From positions 15,252,001-15,316,000 of the forward strand of contig NC_061482.1 in assembly GCF_022581195.2 (NCBI RefSeq): a stretch of 64,000 nucleotides of DNA, written 5' to 3'. Source of the DNA: Helicoverpa zea. Taxonomy: Eukaryota > Arthropoda > Insecta > Lepidoptera > Noctuidae. Every line of letters begins with the position of its first letter. The first letter of the stretch is position 1. The notes under the pieces are model-generated. The model was not told where the DNA came from and did no database searches. It was given only the letters and a program-made list of their open reading frames with translations. A program made the translations under genes and the position numbers. Shown here piece by piece: positions 30,600 through 42,422 of this stretch.

Positions 30600-33460
30600 A
30601 CGGTGCACTTCAAATAATTTGTTGGCTAAAGTAATGAGATTTTTTAATCATTTTCGGGAGTAGGTATACAATCCGGTACATTTTTTTACAGAAAACCCGC
30701 ACAGGAATATAACTCGGTACAATATAATACATCAGCCAATCGATCAGCCGCTACACCTAAGCCTTTAACTTAAAACCCATGCTTCAAAATATTTATTCAA
30801 AACTATATTGTCTTATTAATTAATATGTAACAGTGGAGACATGTTTTGTCCGACTGTACTACAGTGTACAGCGGCCTGTTTTTACTTTCATTGATATTTT
30901 TCAAATGGCAGGCAAGGTGACAAAAAATACGCCAAACACAGTCCCCTGTTAGGGGTAATTTATTGAACACAGAAGGGATATTTTATTTGTGGTAAAATTA
31001 ATATCACTTAATTGATTGACTGGTAGTTAACAGCTCTTCAGAGAGAATATTTTATCAATGAATTTTCGCATGCAATATTCAAACTCGTTTCGGTAAATGG
31101 TCTCATATGCGCCGCAGAAAACATGTTGCAAACCGACTCCGAATAGGTCTATATGAAATAGTTTGATTCGCCAAAAGCGAAAATTAATTTTAATAGGAGC
31201 TAATATTGATTTGTTAAACATTTTATTCATAAACCCTTTCTCGAAAATACATTGAAGTTAAATTGGCTGATTGCTTCACGATTTTTCTCGACCGATCTAT
31301 AATTCACCGGGATTTTTAGAAATTCTTAAAAATCTACAAGTCTTACTACTTACGCTTTTTGTAAGTATTAAGACAACCATTTCGTATTGTCACCCCAATC
31401 CAATTTAATAACGAGAATCGAGGAGAGAGTGAAAAATCGATTCACCACAACACTCGAGTACCTATCGATATAAAATCATGTGAAGTACATTTTCATTTCA
31501 AAATTGAAGTGAACGGTGCTTTAAAAATAGAAGTTACAAATTGTTCCTTCAAAGCTGGACTAGGTACTCCAGATATATTAGTCCCGAGTAATGACGTTGG
31601 TAATCCCATAGGAACGTTCAACTGTCTTACCCGCAACCGAAGTGCAGCGCATCAAGCTACTGAAATCTGTCAAACTTTAAATAGATATCAACTTTATCTC
31701 TTGAGTATTGAGGTTCAATTTTAATTTGGAAAAATGTTATAGAGATTTGAGTAGTTTGACGTGCTGGCACCTGAGTGTTGATTCCAAGTTTTGTAAGTTA
31801 ACGCTCTCGATACGTAATTATAAGTCGGCTGAAATAAAGAGTCGTAAGTTACACCACATGATTTAAATGTTATACTTTCGTTCATTTTGCCGGATAATAA
31901 AGTTTAGGTACTATTTCGTGAGTGAACGAGATTATAATGCGACAAAGAGCCGATGACAGCGTTTTTAAAGGAACAGTTCTAAAAGCAATGCTCCGTAAAT
32001 TAAGTTGCATTCTAATTTACGCGTCTAGAAAGTTAACTTGCTCAACTCGCAGTAGGCACTCTGTACTTAATAGAAAATTATGGGGTGAAAGGTAAAAAAT
32101 AGGCCTTCGAAAACGCATGACTAAGCCACAAGTGACGAAGAAGAGGCGTTGTTTAATTTAATATCAGCCATAGTTCAAAATATCAGGAACTAGTAATTCT
32201 CAGAGGGAAAGCTCGGGCATAGTTGACTTGCTCCTGCAACATTGTTGGGTAAATTGGTTGCACATGCATTGCGTACGGTATTGATGAACAAGGAATCCGG
32301 CGTGCTATCCCAAGTTTACACAACAATGCCACATTGTGCACATTCTCCGTATCCGAGTTTACAAGGATATGAAGGTCCAATAATGTATAGATCAGGCGTT
32401 AGCTTTAGATTCCTGTTGAATCAATTTCCAGGAACACAGATTTACTTTAGGTATCGATCGATCAGCCTAAAACCAATCTTCTGTTAAGCCGAACAATCTG
32501 CCCCGATATTTCAAATATTCCAATTACGAACAATATCTAACGATGTTTTCAAGCATAGTCCGTCAGTGTGCGCATTTACAAACATGAGTACCTGCCAGCT
32601 TTACATGAACAAAGTGATCCGATATCCTATAAAGCTTAGTTCACATCACCGTGGACGTTAACAGGAACTAAATATTGCGTCCCTTGTATAACGAAGTTTA
32701 TGGAGATAAAAACGGAACGAACACAACGCATTTTCTCATTTTGAATTCTCTGAAATCCATTGGAATTCGCTGTACCTAAATGAGCCATCCGTTTTCACGT
32801 TTGCATGCATTGACAGTGGACGCATAAAGTCCATTATGTAGGGGATCAATTTCTAGGCTTGTACTGACGCCTTAGGTAATACAAGCATGATGGATTTCAA
32901 TGTACATCATGAATCATCGGCCTATAACTCAGCTGCCAACGCGGAGGAAGGAAAGGTAGCGGAGTTGCCATAAGGGAGGTAGGTCAGGCGCCTTCTTATA
33001 GGTCAAGCAACGTGTGGTAGGCGTGATTAGTTACTAGAAATCAAAACGAATCTGTCAAAGATTGGTCTTGGTTGATCGGTAACTTAATTTTGAAAATGAT
33101 GATCGGGCTCTAATGGCGTATAAGGACGGATTTAGTAACTTTCCTCGTTCCCCACATTTTGGCTCTCAACTTTGTTAGAAGCTTTTGCGTTATGACATCT
33201 CCGCTAGTAATTTTGTTCTCCGTGGCTGCCACACTGTCTTAGTTCTGAAGGTCCAGACCATTATCTGTATCTATCGAAGTTCTGCTTGTTAGAAACTGGG
33301 ATTTCCTAAAGTAAAAGTTGGTTGAGGTTTCTCCAAATGTTATCCATCATGATCTAAAGTTGATAAAGTATTAAATTGTGTTCGATAATGCTATAGTTCG
33401 TAGCATCGAACGATATATTAAAAACTTCGAAAACTGATATGAAGAAAAATAATAACTATT
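30600..33460. other. Intergenic stretch without recognised genes
   Basis: AT-rich, with only short meaningless open frames. Around 32940-33010 a block (GTAGCGGAGTTGCCATAAGG...GTCAGGCGCC) resembles, in reverse, one at about 61650-61700, so it is probably a repeat fragment. Confidence 0.45.
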
Positions 33461-33465
33461 TCGTC

Positions 33466-33645
33466 ATAATCTTAATTATGTGAAATTGCTTCCGACTAGT
33501 TCCGACTGACGTAAAATTATTAGTGCCTATGCAAAACGTTATTTTTGAATATTTTTAAATCAGGAAATTCGGCGAGTGCCCGCGTGTTGTGGCTTACCCT
33601 CGCGATTGAGTAGAAACAAAAGTACCAACAGATGTCACAACAATG
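33466..33645 (+). repeat. ~180-bp interspersed repeat, copy 1
   Basis: TATGTGAAATTGCTTCCGA...GTTGTGGCTTACCCTCGCG...CAACAGATGTC. A reverse copy lies at 37262-37440. A Tc1/mariner-like element is inserted at its right edge (33653). Confidence 0.75.
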
Positions 33646-33652
33646 TGCATTA

Positions 33653-34511
33653 TAGTAAGTTCAACTCAGTCGTGCGCGCGGCCCTATGTGTGGGTAACCC
33701 TTGTACATATACAGTGACTTTGTGTGCGTGACAAGAGGTACAGTCGGGTACAAATACAGTTATTTAGGGGTTATATACGGCTGTTTAAAGTACAGTTATT
33801 ACGTAATTTAGTTTATTTATTTATAATGATTCTGTATCGCTACTTCAAAAATCAAATGATGAATTTTCGGATTCGCTACTTTCACCAATGTTAATTATAA
33901 ATTCTGACTCCATGTCAAAATGTCTATAGTATTCTTCTTTTTTCTTTTGTACATGTCGACAAATATTACCCAACATCCCTTCATCAATTTGACTTAAACG
34001 TTCATTTATGAGTTTCATTATTTCCGTCTTATTTTGGTCGACATTATGCGAAGCAATATAATTTTTTAAAATTCCCCACACATTTTGTTTCCATTATTAT
34101 ACTAAATTATAGGTTTTTTACATTCTTAGTCCACACATTTATTTATTGTCCGCGTACCCCGAGCTAGAAAATATGTAAGGAGTATTTAATTCATCTTAGA
34201 TATTTCACTTCATTTATTTCTTAGATACTGTCAATGTCAATTTGAAAAGCCGTATGAGAAAATAATGATAAACTGTAAAATGTAATAATAAAAAGCTTTG
34301 AATGTTGTTTCATTTTTTTGAAACGCTACCTGACTCCTTAAAACATTTTCTCCGTGAAGAACTAGACATTTTCGTAAACGACTGTACCCATAACAAAAAG
34401 CGATGAGAACACGTCATGCTCGGACGACGTCACTGTCACACAAATGAAAGTTGTATATTTACAAGCCGACGCACACATAGGGCCGCGCGCAAATCTGAGT
34501 TGAACTATCTA
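33653..34511. mobile_element. Non-autonomous Tc1/mariner-like element with transposase remnant
   Basis: Terminal repeats ~40 bp long: TAGTAAGTTCAACTCAG...GCGCGCGGCCCTATGTGTG on the left, matched in reverse at 34511. TA lies at both ends (33651-33652, 34512-34513). 859 bp. It encloses the C-terminal transposase remnant at 33845-34081. Confidence 0.8.
33845..34096 (-). pseudogene. C-terminal remnant of a DD82E-like transposase
   Basis: Minus strand: VWGILKNYIASHNVDQ ... INERLSQIDEGML ... ESEFIINIGESSESENSS and stop. This lines up with the intact transposase at 39913-41521 (VWAQVKGNVASHMKTH ... FIINVGNDSSDSTES), starting just after its catalytic Glu. The catalytic core is absent. The frame has no real start codon. 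Confidence 0.75.
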
Positions 34512-34934
34512 TAGAACATTGTACCTTCTAAGTAACCTTCCTTATTCAATTTGTGAACTATACACATTTCAGCACACCTGTGTATCACTGATAAATAAAT
34601 TATAAATAGAATTCTTTTGGTATAATGTTCATTACCTATGCCTATTTTATTATCACTTAACACTTTAACTTTAAATTATTTTTTAAACCTCAAAAAGGTC
34701 CAAATCCTGATTTTACCTGGCCTATTTACGTTATAAACTAGTTGAATATGACTTAAATATATAACATATAATATATAACTTGGTTAATAGGTAAGAACTA
34801 GGAATATCAATTTACTGGTTGGCTGTCGAATTTTCAACTTTCAGCCGTCCAGGAACGCGTTTTGTGTGTTTTCGTACTTCAATGGAAGCTGACTGACCGC
34901 TCTATGTTGCGGTTAAATGATTAAGCCTAAGTGC

Positions 34935-35215
34935 ACACTGCTATAAACGTTCGGCCGACTGGTGGCCCGTTGATGCGTTGTTTTTGGAAAATCGTGAATT
35001 CAATCAAAGTCTTTCGTCGGTCTGATACCGAACAAAGACCTGATCTAATATAATCGCGATAAATTCCGTAAAAGTAGTTTTATTTAAATGTTTAATATTC
35101 GCGTAATTGACAGAAATCAAAAGATCTGATCGTTCTTACTTGTGTACTTCCATTCATCTTCGTACTGATTTATGAGCCGAAACAAACTACCGGGTGACTA
35201 AAAGTTTGTAGTAGT
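34935..35215. mobile_element. GTCGGCCGAC-family MITE, longer diverged copy 4
   Basis: GTGCACACTGCTATAAACGTT, then TCGGCCGACTGG; on the right, GGTGACTAAAAGTTTGTAGTAG. TGATTTATGAGCCGA and CAATCAAAG are shared with the 25045 copy. Confidence 0.6.
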
Positions 35216-35219
35216 ATTA

Positions 35220-36010
35220 CTCTAAATGTTGTTGTAATGGTGTTTGAATTAATTCACGGGAATTTCACACCGTGTGACAATCGTGTAAGTAGGTGTAATA
35301 GAAATTCTTGTATTTCAATCTTTATGAAGAACTCATTGACTTCCACAAAGGCATGGGTAGTTCACTTTATTTGTTATTGAATGATAAAGGTTTTTTACCA
35401 ATGTGCTTTTTGAAATCAGTGTCCGCACACAGACCGCGAACAACTTCGTTTGTTCCGGCCTGCACGAGAAATGCCTTTGTAAGTTAATGAGTGTAAACCC
35501 CAAAATGAAGTTTTAAAGGGTTCAACAATACTGGGAAAATGGAAAGCACAATGCGATGAGCATCGATGAGGCTGCGGCATCGTTATCCACCAGATTTGTT
35601 ATCAAAGCGAGTACTTATGTACCTGCACTGAAAATAATTCGGTAAGCGGCTTATATCCGAAACTGAACTGTGGGAAATGTTCTCTTTTATTATGTACATT
35701 TATGTACTATTGAAATCGAATTGCATTTCTTTTCAATAGATTTCCTGAAAATACAAACATTTTCAAAATTAATGAAATATTCATATTTTTGAAAACGTTT
35801 TTTGTGACCGTACAGCGTAATTGCGTACGACATACGACGAACCGAATTATTAAATTTTTCTTTCTTTTCAATCATTTTGCGCAGTGATGAAGCTCAAAGG
35901 GTTTCATTTTTTAATTATAACGAGCTAGTTTATTACACGTGTCCTTTCGTTCCGCCAACTGCTCCGTTATAAGTGTGTTTTTAATTACTTACTGCATAAT
36001 ATGTGAAGTC
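35220..36010. other. Intergenic stretch without recognised features
   Basis: AT-rich; no gene or repeat recognised. Confidence 0.4.
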
Positions 36011-36014
36011 AAAA

Positions 36015-36252
36015 AGTCGTGGTGGCCTAGTGGGTAAATAACCCACCTCTTATGAGTGTTGGTTCAATTCCAGTTCAGGCAATGCAACTCTTCTGAGTTT
36101 GTATGTACTTTCTAAGATTATCTTTGACACTAATGACCGAGTTTTGGAGGGCACGATGAACTGTAGGTCCCGGCTGTCATTGAACATTGGCAGTCGCTAC
36201 GGGTAGTCAGAAGCAAGTCTGACAACCAGTCTTACCAAGGGATATTGGGTTG
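36015..36252 (+). mobile_element. Type A SINE, 5' two-thirds
   Basis: AGTCGTGGTGGCCTAGTGGGT head, GGTTCAATTCCAG box B, and a body ending at GGTTGCCCGGGTAACTGGGTT. Confidence 0.85.
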
Positions 36253-36332
36253 CCCGGGTAACTGGGTTCCAGAGCTCTGGTTAGACTAGAAGCCGACCAA
36301 ATCTGCTAAGCTAAGCCTATACCAAACTACAT

Positions 36333-37131
36333 ATTTTGGGGTTCCAACCGGATGCGGCTGAGTACTAGTGTTTTACAAGGAGCGACTGCCTATATCTGAC
36401 CTCATCAACCCAGTTACAGGCGCGACCCAATACTTACTCCTAAACAAAGACTGGTTCTGCCGAAGAATTTGGATGCCCGCGAACCCGCGCGCAATTGTAA
36501 GGGTCCGTTCACATCAACATAGACCGGCTCGGAGAGGAGAGCAAATTCTTAACACGTTGAAAACCGAGTTCTTAGTATTTGTAGTAAGGTTTATTTTTGC
36601 AAGTGCACTGCTTTTGTCAATAAGAGTGCTCGAAGGCGCTCGGTGTAAAATAATAAGAGGAGCTATCCAGCTCGGATCGCGTAGTTTTTCTCCACGTTTG
36701 GCTCCGATTGCATGCTCTTTAATGCTCGCGCATCAGATCGGCTCCGGTCTGTGTGAAAAGAAAAATGCGCGCCGATGCTCTCCGAACCGGTTTGCTTGAA
36801 CGGACCAGGAGGGACACCGGGGTGGTTTTAAACGGTAAGGGTCTAGACACGCCCCTCCGCCTCTACTCAGGTGGAGGAAGATCTTATAAAAGCGTAAGAC
36901 AGGTTGTCAGATTTACTAGCTTCTGACTACCCGTAACGACTGCCAAAGATGCTCAATGACAGCCGGGACCTATAGTTTATCGCGCCCTCCGAAACACGGT
37001 TGTTTGTGTTCAAGATATACATAGAAAGTACACACAAACTTTGAAAAATTGTATTGGCATTTGATTGAAGTGGAATTGAACCAAGGCACTCATACTTGGT
37101 TCTTTACCCAATAGCCAATAGGCAGGCACGA
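36333..37131 (-). mobile_element. Type A SINE in reverse orientation, split by an insertion
   Basis: The 3' part is at ~36333-36450 (GGATGCGGCTGAGTACTAG...CATCAACCCAGTTAC) and the 5' part at ~36900-37131 (CAGATTTACTAGCTTCTGAC...GGCACGACTA). The intervening ~450 bp include a MITE at 36505-36810. It forms a ~1-kb inverted pair with the SINE at 36015. Confidence 0.75.
36505..36810. mobile_element. MITE inserted in a SINE
   Basis: GGTCCGTTCACATCAACATAG...CCGGCTCGGAGAG on the left pairs with CTCTCCGAACCGG...TTGAACGGACC on the right. No coding capacity; the long plus-strand frame crossing it is fortuitous. Confidence 0.75.
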
Positions 37132-37261
37132 CTAGTAGGTAAAGGCAAATAAACATTTAAAAAAGAGATTGAAATGTTTCATATTATATATTTTTATAAG
37201 TAATACACGAGGCGTTCAATCCTATGAGTATAGTTCACTAATTGTTTAAATGTTCAAACGC

Positions 37262-37440
37262 CTATTGTCGAGACATCTGTTGATTACGGTATGGTTCTAC
37301 TCAATCGCAAGGGTAAGCCACAACATGCGGACTCCTCCCGAATTTCGCTATCGAGCAATATTGAAAAAATACGTTTTTTTGATACTTTCTAATATAAATA
37401 TTTATGTCAATCGGAAGCAATTTCACATAAGGTTTTGACG
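37262..37440 (-). repeat. ~180-bp interspersed repeat, copy 2 (reverse)
   Basis: Reverse complement of the 33466-33645 repeat at roughly 75-80% identity by eye (TTATGTGAAATTGCTTCCGAT..., GTTGTGGCTTACCCTTGCGA, CAACAGATGTC). Confidence 0.75.
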
Positions 37441-37945
37441 AAATTGTTTTTCTACTGCCTATTTTCTGATTGATATGAGTAATGTCAAGTAGTAAATGTT
37501 ATTAATTTTGATCGATGTCTTTGGGCACCTCTCTGCCCAAATTGGTAGGTACCTGCAGCTTCCGAAAAATGGAAATTCAGTTTACAAAAAATGAATTTCC
37601 CTTTAAAATATTTTTTTTTCCAGGTTTTGCCCCAATGACCTAGTGACATGATTTGAAATTTTCTCAAAGAGTTTTTAAGTAGGTTCTGTTCCCAGGATTG
37701 GTCTTTGTTCGTAACTCTTGTTCCGTAAATAGTTGTGAGAAGCTTCGCAAAACTAAAGTATGCCAACAGTTGAGTTAAAACAGGAAAAGTTCCTGTAGAT
37801 GTTAGTGACAGCACCTACCATGTTGAGGATATCTGATAATTAATGTTGTTCCACACTCCTTTATACTTTGCAGCAAAGCAGTAGATAATTAATTTAAGTT
37901 TAAATGCATAATCGGTTGAATTCGAGAATCTCCGATTTAGAAAGT

Positions 37946-38215
37946 TGATTAAAAAAACCGACTAAGTGCGAGTCGGAATTGCGCACAAAGGGTTTGTACT
38001 AGTATTTAGAAAATGAGCAAAACAATCACGTTTGTTGTATGGGAGCCCCTCAAAATATTTATTATCTTCAAAGTTTTAGTATTTGTTGTAATAGCGGCAA
38101 CAGAAATACATAATCTGTGAAAATTTCATACATCCTGGTGACAGACAGACGGACGGACGGACGGACAGAGGAGCGAAAACAATAGGGTCCCATTTTACCC
38201 ATTGGGTACGGAAGC
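37946..38215 (+). mobile_element. Interspersed repeat of the AAGTGCGAGTCGGA type
   Basis: AAAAAACCGACTAAGTGCGAG...TTTAGTATTTGTTGTAATAGC...GGTGACAGACAGACGGAC...ATAGGGTCCCATTTTACCC...GGGTACGGAAGCCTGAA. This is a very widespread arthropod interspersed repeat. The GACG run (38148-38168) is its usual microsatellite. Confidence 0.8.
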
Positions 38216-39069
38216 CTGAAAATGTGTCGTTCAGGGTCTGTCGGTGCCTACTTTCCCACTAGTTTCACTTTTTATGTGACGAGCGTATGGTGTGACTTTT
38301 CACGGAGAACTATAAAGGCGTTTTTGATTATTTTAATAATTTTCAGTTCCAGATAGTTGTCTGTAAGTAAATTAAATTACCCGAAAGTTCTTTATAAAAA
38401 AAAACCGGATCTGCTTTGTATTAAAAATCTTTTGGTGGGTATATTCAGGTTTGTCTTCGTCGCGCGATAAACTTTTCAATTTCAAAATCACCGAACAATT
38501 TTTAAATATAAAAATGTTAATACTAAACGCTAGCAACTTTGACGATTCACACAAAAAAATAAAATAATTCATGCATTAAATAAAGGGTAAAATATAAATA
38601 TAATAAACTTATAAAAACATAAAAAGTAATACTGGTTAATCAAGGTAATTTTGACAAATCACATTAAAAAAAAAAACAAGTAAAATCACAAAAAAAAAAA
38701 AAAAAGTCAAATACTAAACTTACCAAAGACTTCATTTTCACCATTTAGACACAAATTAATTTTGGAAAAATTTTTGCCACTGCACACGTCTGAGGGCATC
38801 GGAAACTTATTAGGGAATAAAGTTCGGTGCAGTCCGTACCTATGGCAGGTATTGCACCGCGCGCGGGGGTGGCCGCCCCACCCGCCCCGCGCCGCTCTCT
38901 CTGCTTCCCTATACCCTGTACAAGTTTTCATTTATAAATCGTCATTTTGTTTATCAGAAGCGAATGTTTATTTTTTCGTTGTATTTATTGTAATACTGGT
39001 GTTTTTTTTGGGATGTTATGAATTGGCCTAGTTTTTATCTAAGTACTTCGGTAGTATGTATTATAAAGT

Positions 39070-39271
39070 ACTAGATCCGCCCGCGGCGAGTTCAGTTATA
39101 TCGCGTTTCCGAGGAAACTATTCAAAAGGCCAGGATAAAAACTATCTATTTCCTATTCCTAAGGTCAACTCTACCTCTGTACCAAATTTCATTAAAATCA
39201 GTTCAGTGGTTTAGATGTGAAAGCGTAACTTAAGACAGAGTTACTTTCGCATTTATAATATTAGTAGGGAT
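39070..39271 (-). mobile_element. CTAGT-ending Helitron-like repeat
   Basis: Plus strand starts ACTAGATCCGCCCGCGGCG and ends ATTTATAATATTAGTAGGGATA. Read in reverse it is the full form of the fragment at 19318. Confidence 0.7.
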
Positions 39272-39582
39272 AAGAGTTTGTTCAATTCCCGGAGTCGTGG
39301 GAACTACTGGTACGATTTATAAAATAGTTTCAATGTTAGATAGCGTACTACCTAGTACTTTTCATATGGGAGCATGAAGTAGTTCCTACAGGACGCGAGT
39401 GAAAACGATGGCAAAAGCTAGCGTACTTATCAGTGGCCTTTCAGCCCGGGGCGGCAAAGCTGAATGCGACACAGCTTAAAAAATAATGTTTTACCAAGTT
39501 TGTTAAAAGCGACAACTTTTTAATGAAGTTATTCGTCGAAAAGTGAACATGATGATAAAAGGATTGTTTGTACTTGTACCTA

Positions 39583-41746
39583 TAGTGTATTCACGGAGAC
39601 AAGTTAGTATAGCGCCTTCTCTATTGCACATTTTCATACAAATGACAAAGACAAAAAAAACTTTTTTAGGATCAGTGGGCGTTAACAATACCTTAGAAAT
39701 GTAAACGTGCGTTCACACTGCGCTTCTTAAAAGTACGCTTAGTTTTTTCTTGCGGCTTCGTCTATCGTATTAATTGAGAGACATTTTGATAGAATTTATT
39801 TATTGTTACCTACTTTTTTATTTAACTGATGGATATGAAGGAAAGAAATAAAATCGAGAGTTAATGATTATATTTTCTTTATTATATTATAATATCTACC
39901 TAGTATACATTTTCATAACATATCATCATCATCATCACTCTCCGTACTATCGCTACTGTCGTTTCCTACATTTATTATGAATCTTTCAGTCATTGCTTCC
40001 ACATTTCTGTCCATGGCATCCATTTTGGGCTCAACTATTTCTTTGACATGCTTTATACATTTTTTCCATTTCTCTGCGTCAATATATTGAATGGATTCCT
40101 TTAATACAATTTTTAATTCTGCCATTTTGTGTGTTTTCATGTGTGAAGCTACATTTCCTTTAACTTGAGCCCACACTAGCTCAATTGGATTTAATTCGCA
40201 ATGATACGGTGGCAGTCTCAGTACAGTTTTGTTTTGTGACTTTGCCATTTCGTCTATAATACAAGCGTCGTATCGCTGTCTATGGTTTTTAACAATGTTT
40301 AATAATTCACGTTTCAACATTTCAGCGTTACAGCTAATATTTTTTTCGCGTAACCAATTACATATATCCTGTTTTTTAGATTTGGCCGTTGGGATTCGCT
40401 CTATTTTCCTAGAGTGATAGGAAGCGTTATCCATGACTATCACAGAATTATCGTCCAGCATATTTAAAACTTCTCTAAACCAATTTTCAAATTCTTCGGC
40501 ATTCATCTCCTTGTGATAATCGCCTTGTTTCTTCGACTCAAACATATTTAGACCACCTTCGACGAATCCATCCTCACTCCCAATATGAGTAATAAGTAGT
40601 CTTTTGCCTTTTCCTGTAAAGAGAATATAAAACATGTTATAAAACACGTGTTTCAACACTGAGAACATAACTATAACTTAATGATAATAATAACAATGGA
40701 TGTAGCGCACCTGGGCCAGTTTTCTATGCAAAAATTGGGAAAAAGTATTTTATTATGATAATGCTCATTTATGACAAAAGAACAATAAACCGGTCATTAG
40801 CACACATGCGCCGCTTAAAAATTAATATTGACCATTACATAAATAAAAAATACACACCTGAAGGTGTTTTCAAGCCAGTTGTTAGTCCATTAATAAAAGC
40901 GTCTCGCCTGCTTTTCACTGTGGTATCGACCCAAGCTTTTGAGGTAGTGTGACCTTCATTCACCCAAGTTTCATCTAAATAGTAGATTTTTTGATGATTA
41001 TTTCGTGCATTTTTGATAGCTCGCAGATAATTTCTTCTCCAAAAGAATATGTCATCGCGATCCAGCAATAAGCTGTTTCTGCTTCTCTTACAAAATTTAA
41101 AACCAATTTTTTTCAATATTTTATGTAGCGTCGTTCTCTTTATAACGCCCAAAGTGCCATCATCACTGATTTTCTTTAAAATCTTATCAAGAGTAGGTAT
41201 TTCATTCTGCGCGAAGAAATTGTGGACTATATTTCTGATGGCACATTTTGTAAAGTTATCAATCGTATCAACAATTGACAAACGTTGCTTCAATTTCTTC
41301 GGAGATTTTAGCTCGCCACTATCATTCTTCTCTTTTACAATTCTATGAACAGAAGCCCAGTGAACACCTAAAGAAGATGCAACTGCTTTCAGAATGTCAC
41401 CCTTGGAGGCCGAAGAGTCTGCATTTCTCATTGCGTGGTACATATTTAAAATCATAGTCTTCTCGGTAGACAAAAAAGCCCGCCGTTTTCTTTTAACAGC
41501 AGATTGTTCGATATCCGCCATTATCTCAATCAAAGCAATCAATCATATAATCCAATACACCAGCCGGTTCACAAGTTGAGCGCACAGTCACAAAGAAGAG
41601 CACGTCTGCACAATACGGGAAGTATGAGTAGACTAAAAAGTACTCGTACTGTGTACACCGCCTTAGCATTTATCACTGACCAATCGCAGTTAAAAAATTG
41701 TGTGAGTGAGATAGCGCTCTACTAACTCGTCTCCGTGAATACACTA
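39583..41746 (-). mobile_element. Structurally complete Tc1/mariner-like (DD82E) transposon
   Basis: Inverted termini ~33 bp long: TAGTGTATTCACGGAGAC(A/G)AG then TTAGTA(T/G)AGCGC, at 39583 and (reversed) at 41746. The element is flanked by TA (39581-39582, 41747-41748) and is 2164 bp long. It contains one transposase gene of two exons (41521-40858, 40613-39913). Termini, TSD and an unbroken reading frame suggest recent activity. Confidence 0.88.
39913..41521 (-). CDS. Transposase, Tc1/mariner-related, DD82E type (two exons)
   Basis: DNA-cutting enzyme of the surrounding element. Exon 1 is 41521-40858 (start MADIEQSAVKRKRR, a basic N-terminus then a helix-turn-helix region around KGDILKAVASSLGV and SVHRIVKE). 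Exon 2 is 40613-39913. The donor gtgtgt and acceptor tttacag join ...KTPS to GKGKRLLITH in frame, giving 454 residues. The catalytic Asp is in YYLDETW (end of exon 1), the second in VIVMDNASYHS, and the Glu in CELNPIELVWAQ, with 82 residues between the second and third. YH.C.LNPIE, DETW and MDNA.YH are IS630/Tc1/mariner signatures, but that spacing is far longer than the usual 34-41. The C-terminus is acidic (SDSTESDDDDD). The intron has no stop-free read-through. An alternative start at 41542 adds seven residues. Confidence 0.88.
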
Positions 41747-41754
41747 TAGTAAAG

Positions 41755-41790
41755 CACACTGCGGACTAAACAACCGATGGTTGAATTTCT
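41755..41790 (+). repeat. GTCGGCCGAC-family MITE fragment, copy 5
   Basis: GCACACTGCGGACTAAACAAC only, directly next to the right end of the 39583-41746 transposon, suggesting that element landed beside or in this MITE. Confidence 0.45.
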
Positions 41791-42422
41791 CTCAAATTCG
41801 GTATTTAGAAAAAGGGACATATTTTGGTTTGCGTTTTTCTATATTGTTGAGTCTAGCCAATAAAGCCAAAGGCCGAGTGCATTCACATGGGCACATTGGG
41901 CACTCAGTCCAGACGTTTCAGTTAAATTCAACTTTCATGTCCCAATTAACTTTCACGTCATTATTTCGTTTTAACTAATTTATATAGGTATTTAACTAAA
42001 TCGTGTTGAAGTCGCATTTATATAATTCTTCAGATAAAGTCATTTTTCAGATCAAAATGTACTTACTATACATATTCCGCCATAATTCTTTAATGTCATA
42101 TTCTACACAATTGGAAATAAAATATTTAATAAATAAAAAAAGGCGTAATTTACGTTTAATCAATTTTTGTTAATTTGCTTTAATTGGTACTAATTTTGAA
42201 CTATAATCCCAATAAGTATTTTCATTTGGTAAACTAGCACACGGGCCCCTTAGTCCAGATGCACGCGTATTGTTATCACTAGGGGTAGCCGCATGAGTCA
42301 CCTGGGTGAATCATACTTGTTACCTTTAATGACCAATTATATTTTGTTCCCGGGAACTTTCTGTACATTTCAATGAATGAAGGCTCGTTAAGGGCGCTAT
42401 CATGCCATCTTATGTAATCAAT

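Noticed and set aside
36368..36799. 143-codon plus-strand frame
   Set aside because: Crosses a reversed SINE and a MITE; no homology or splice context.
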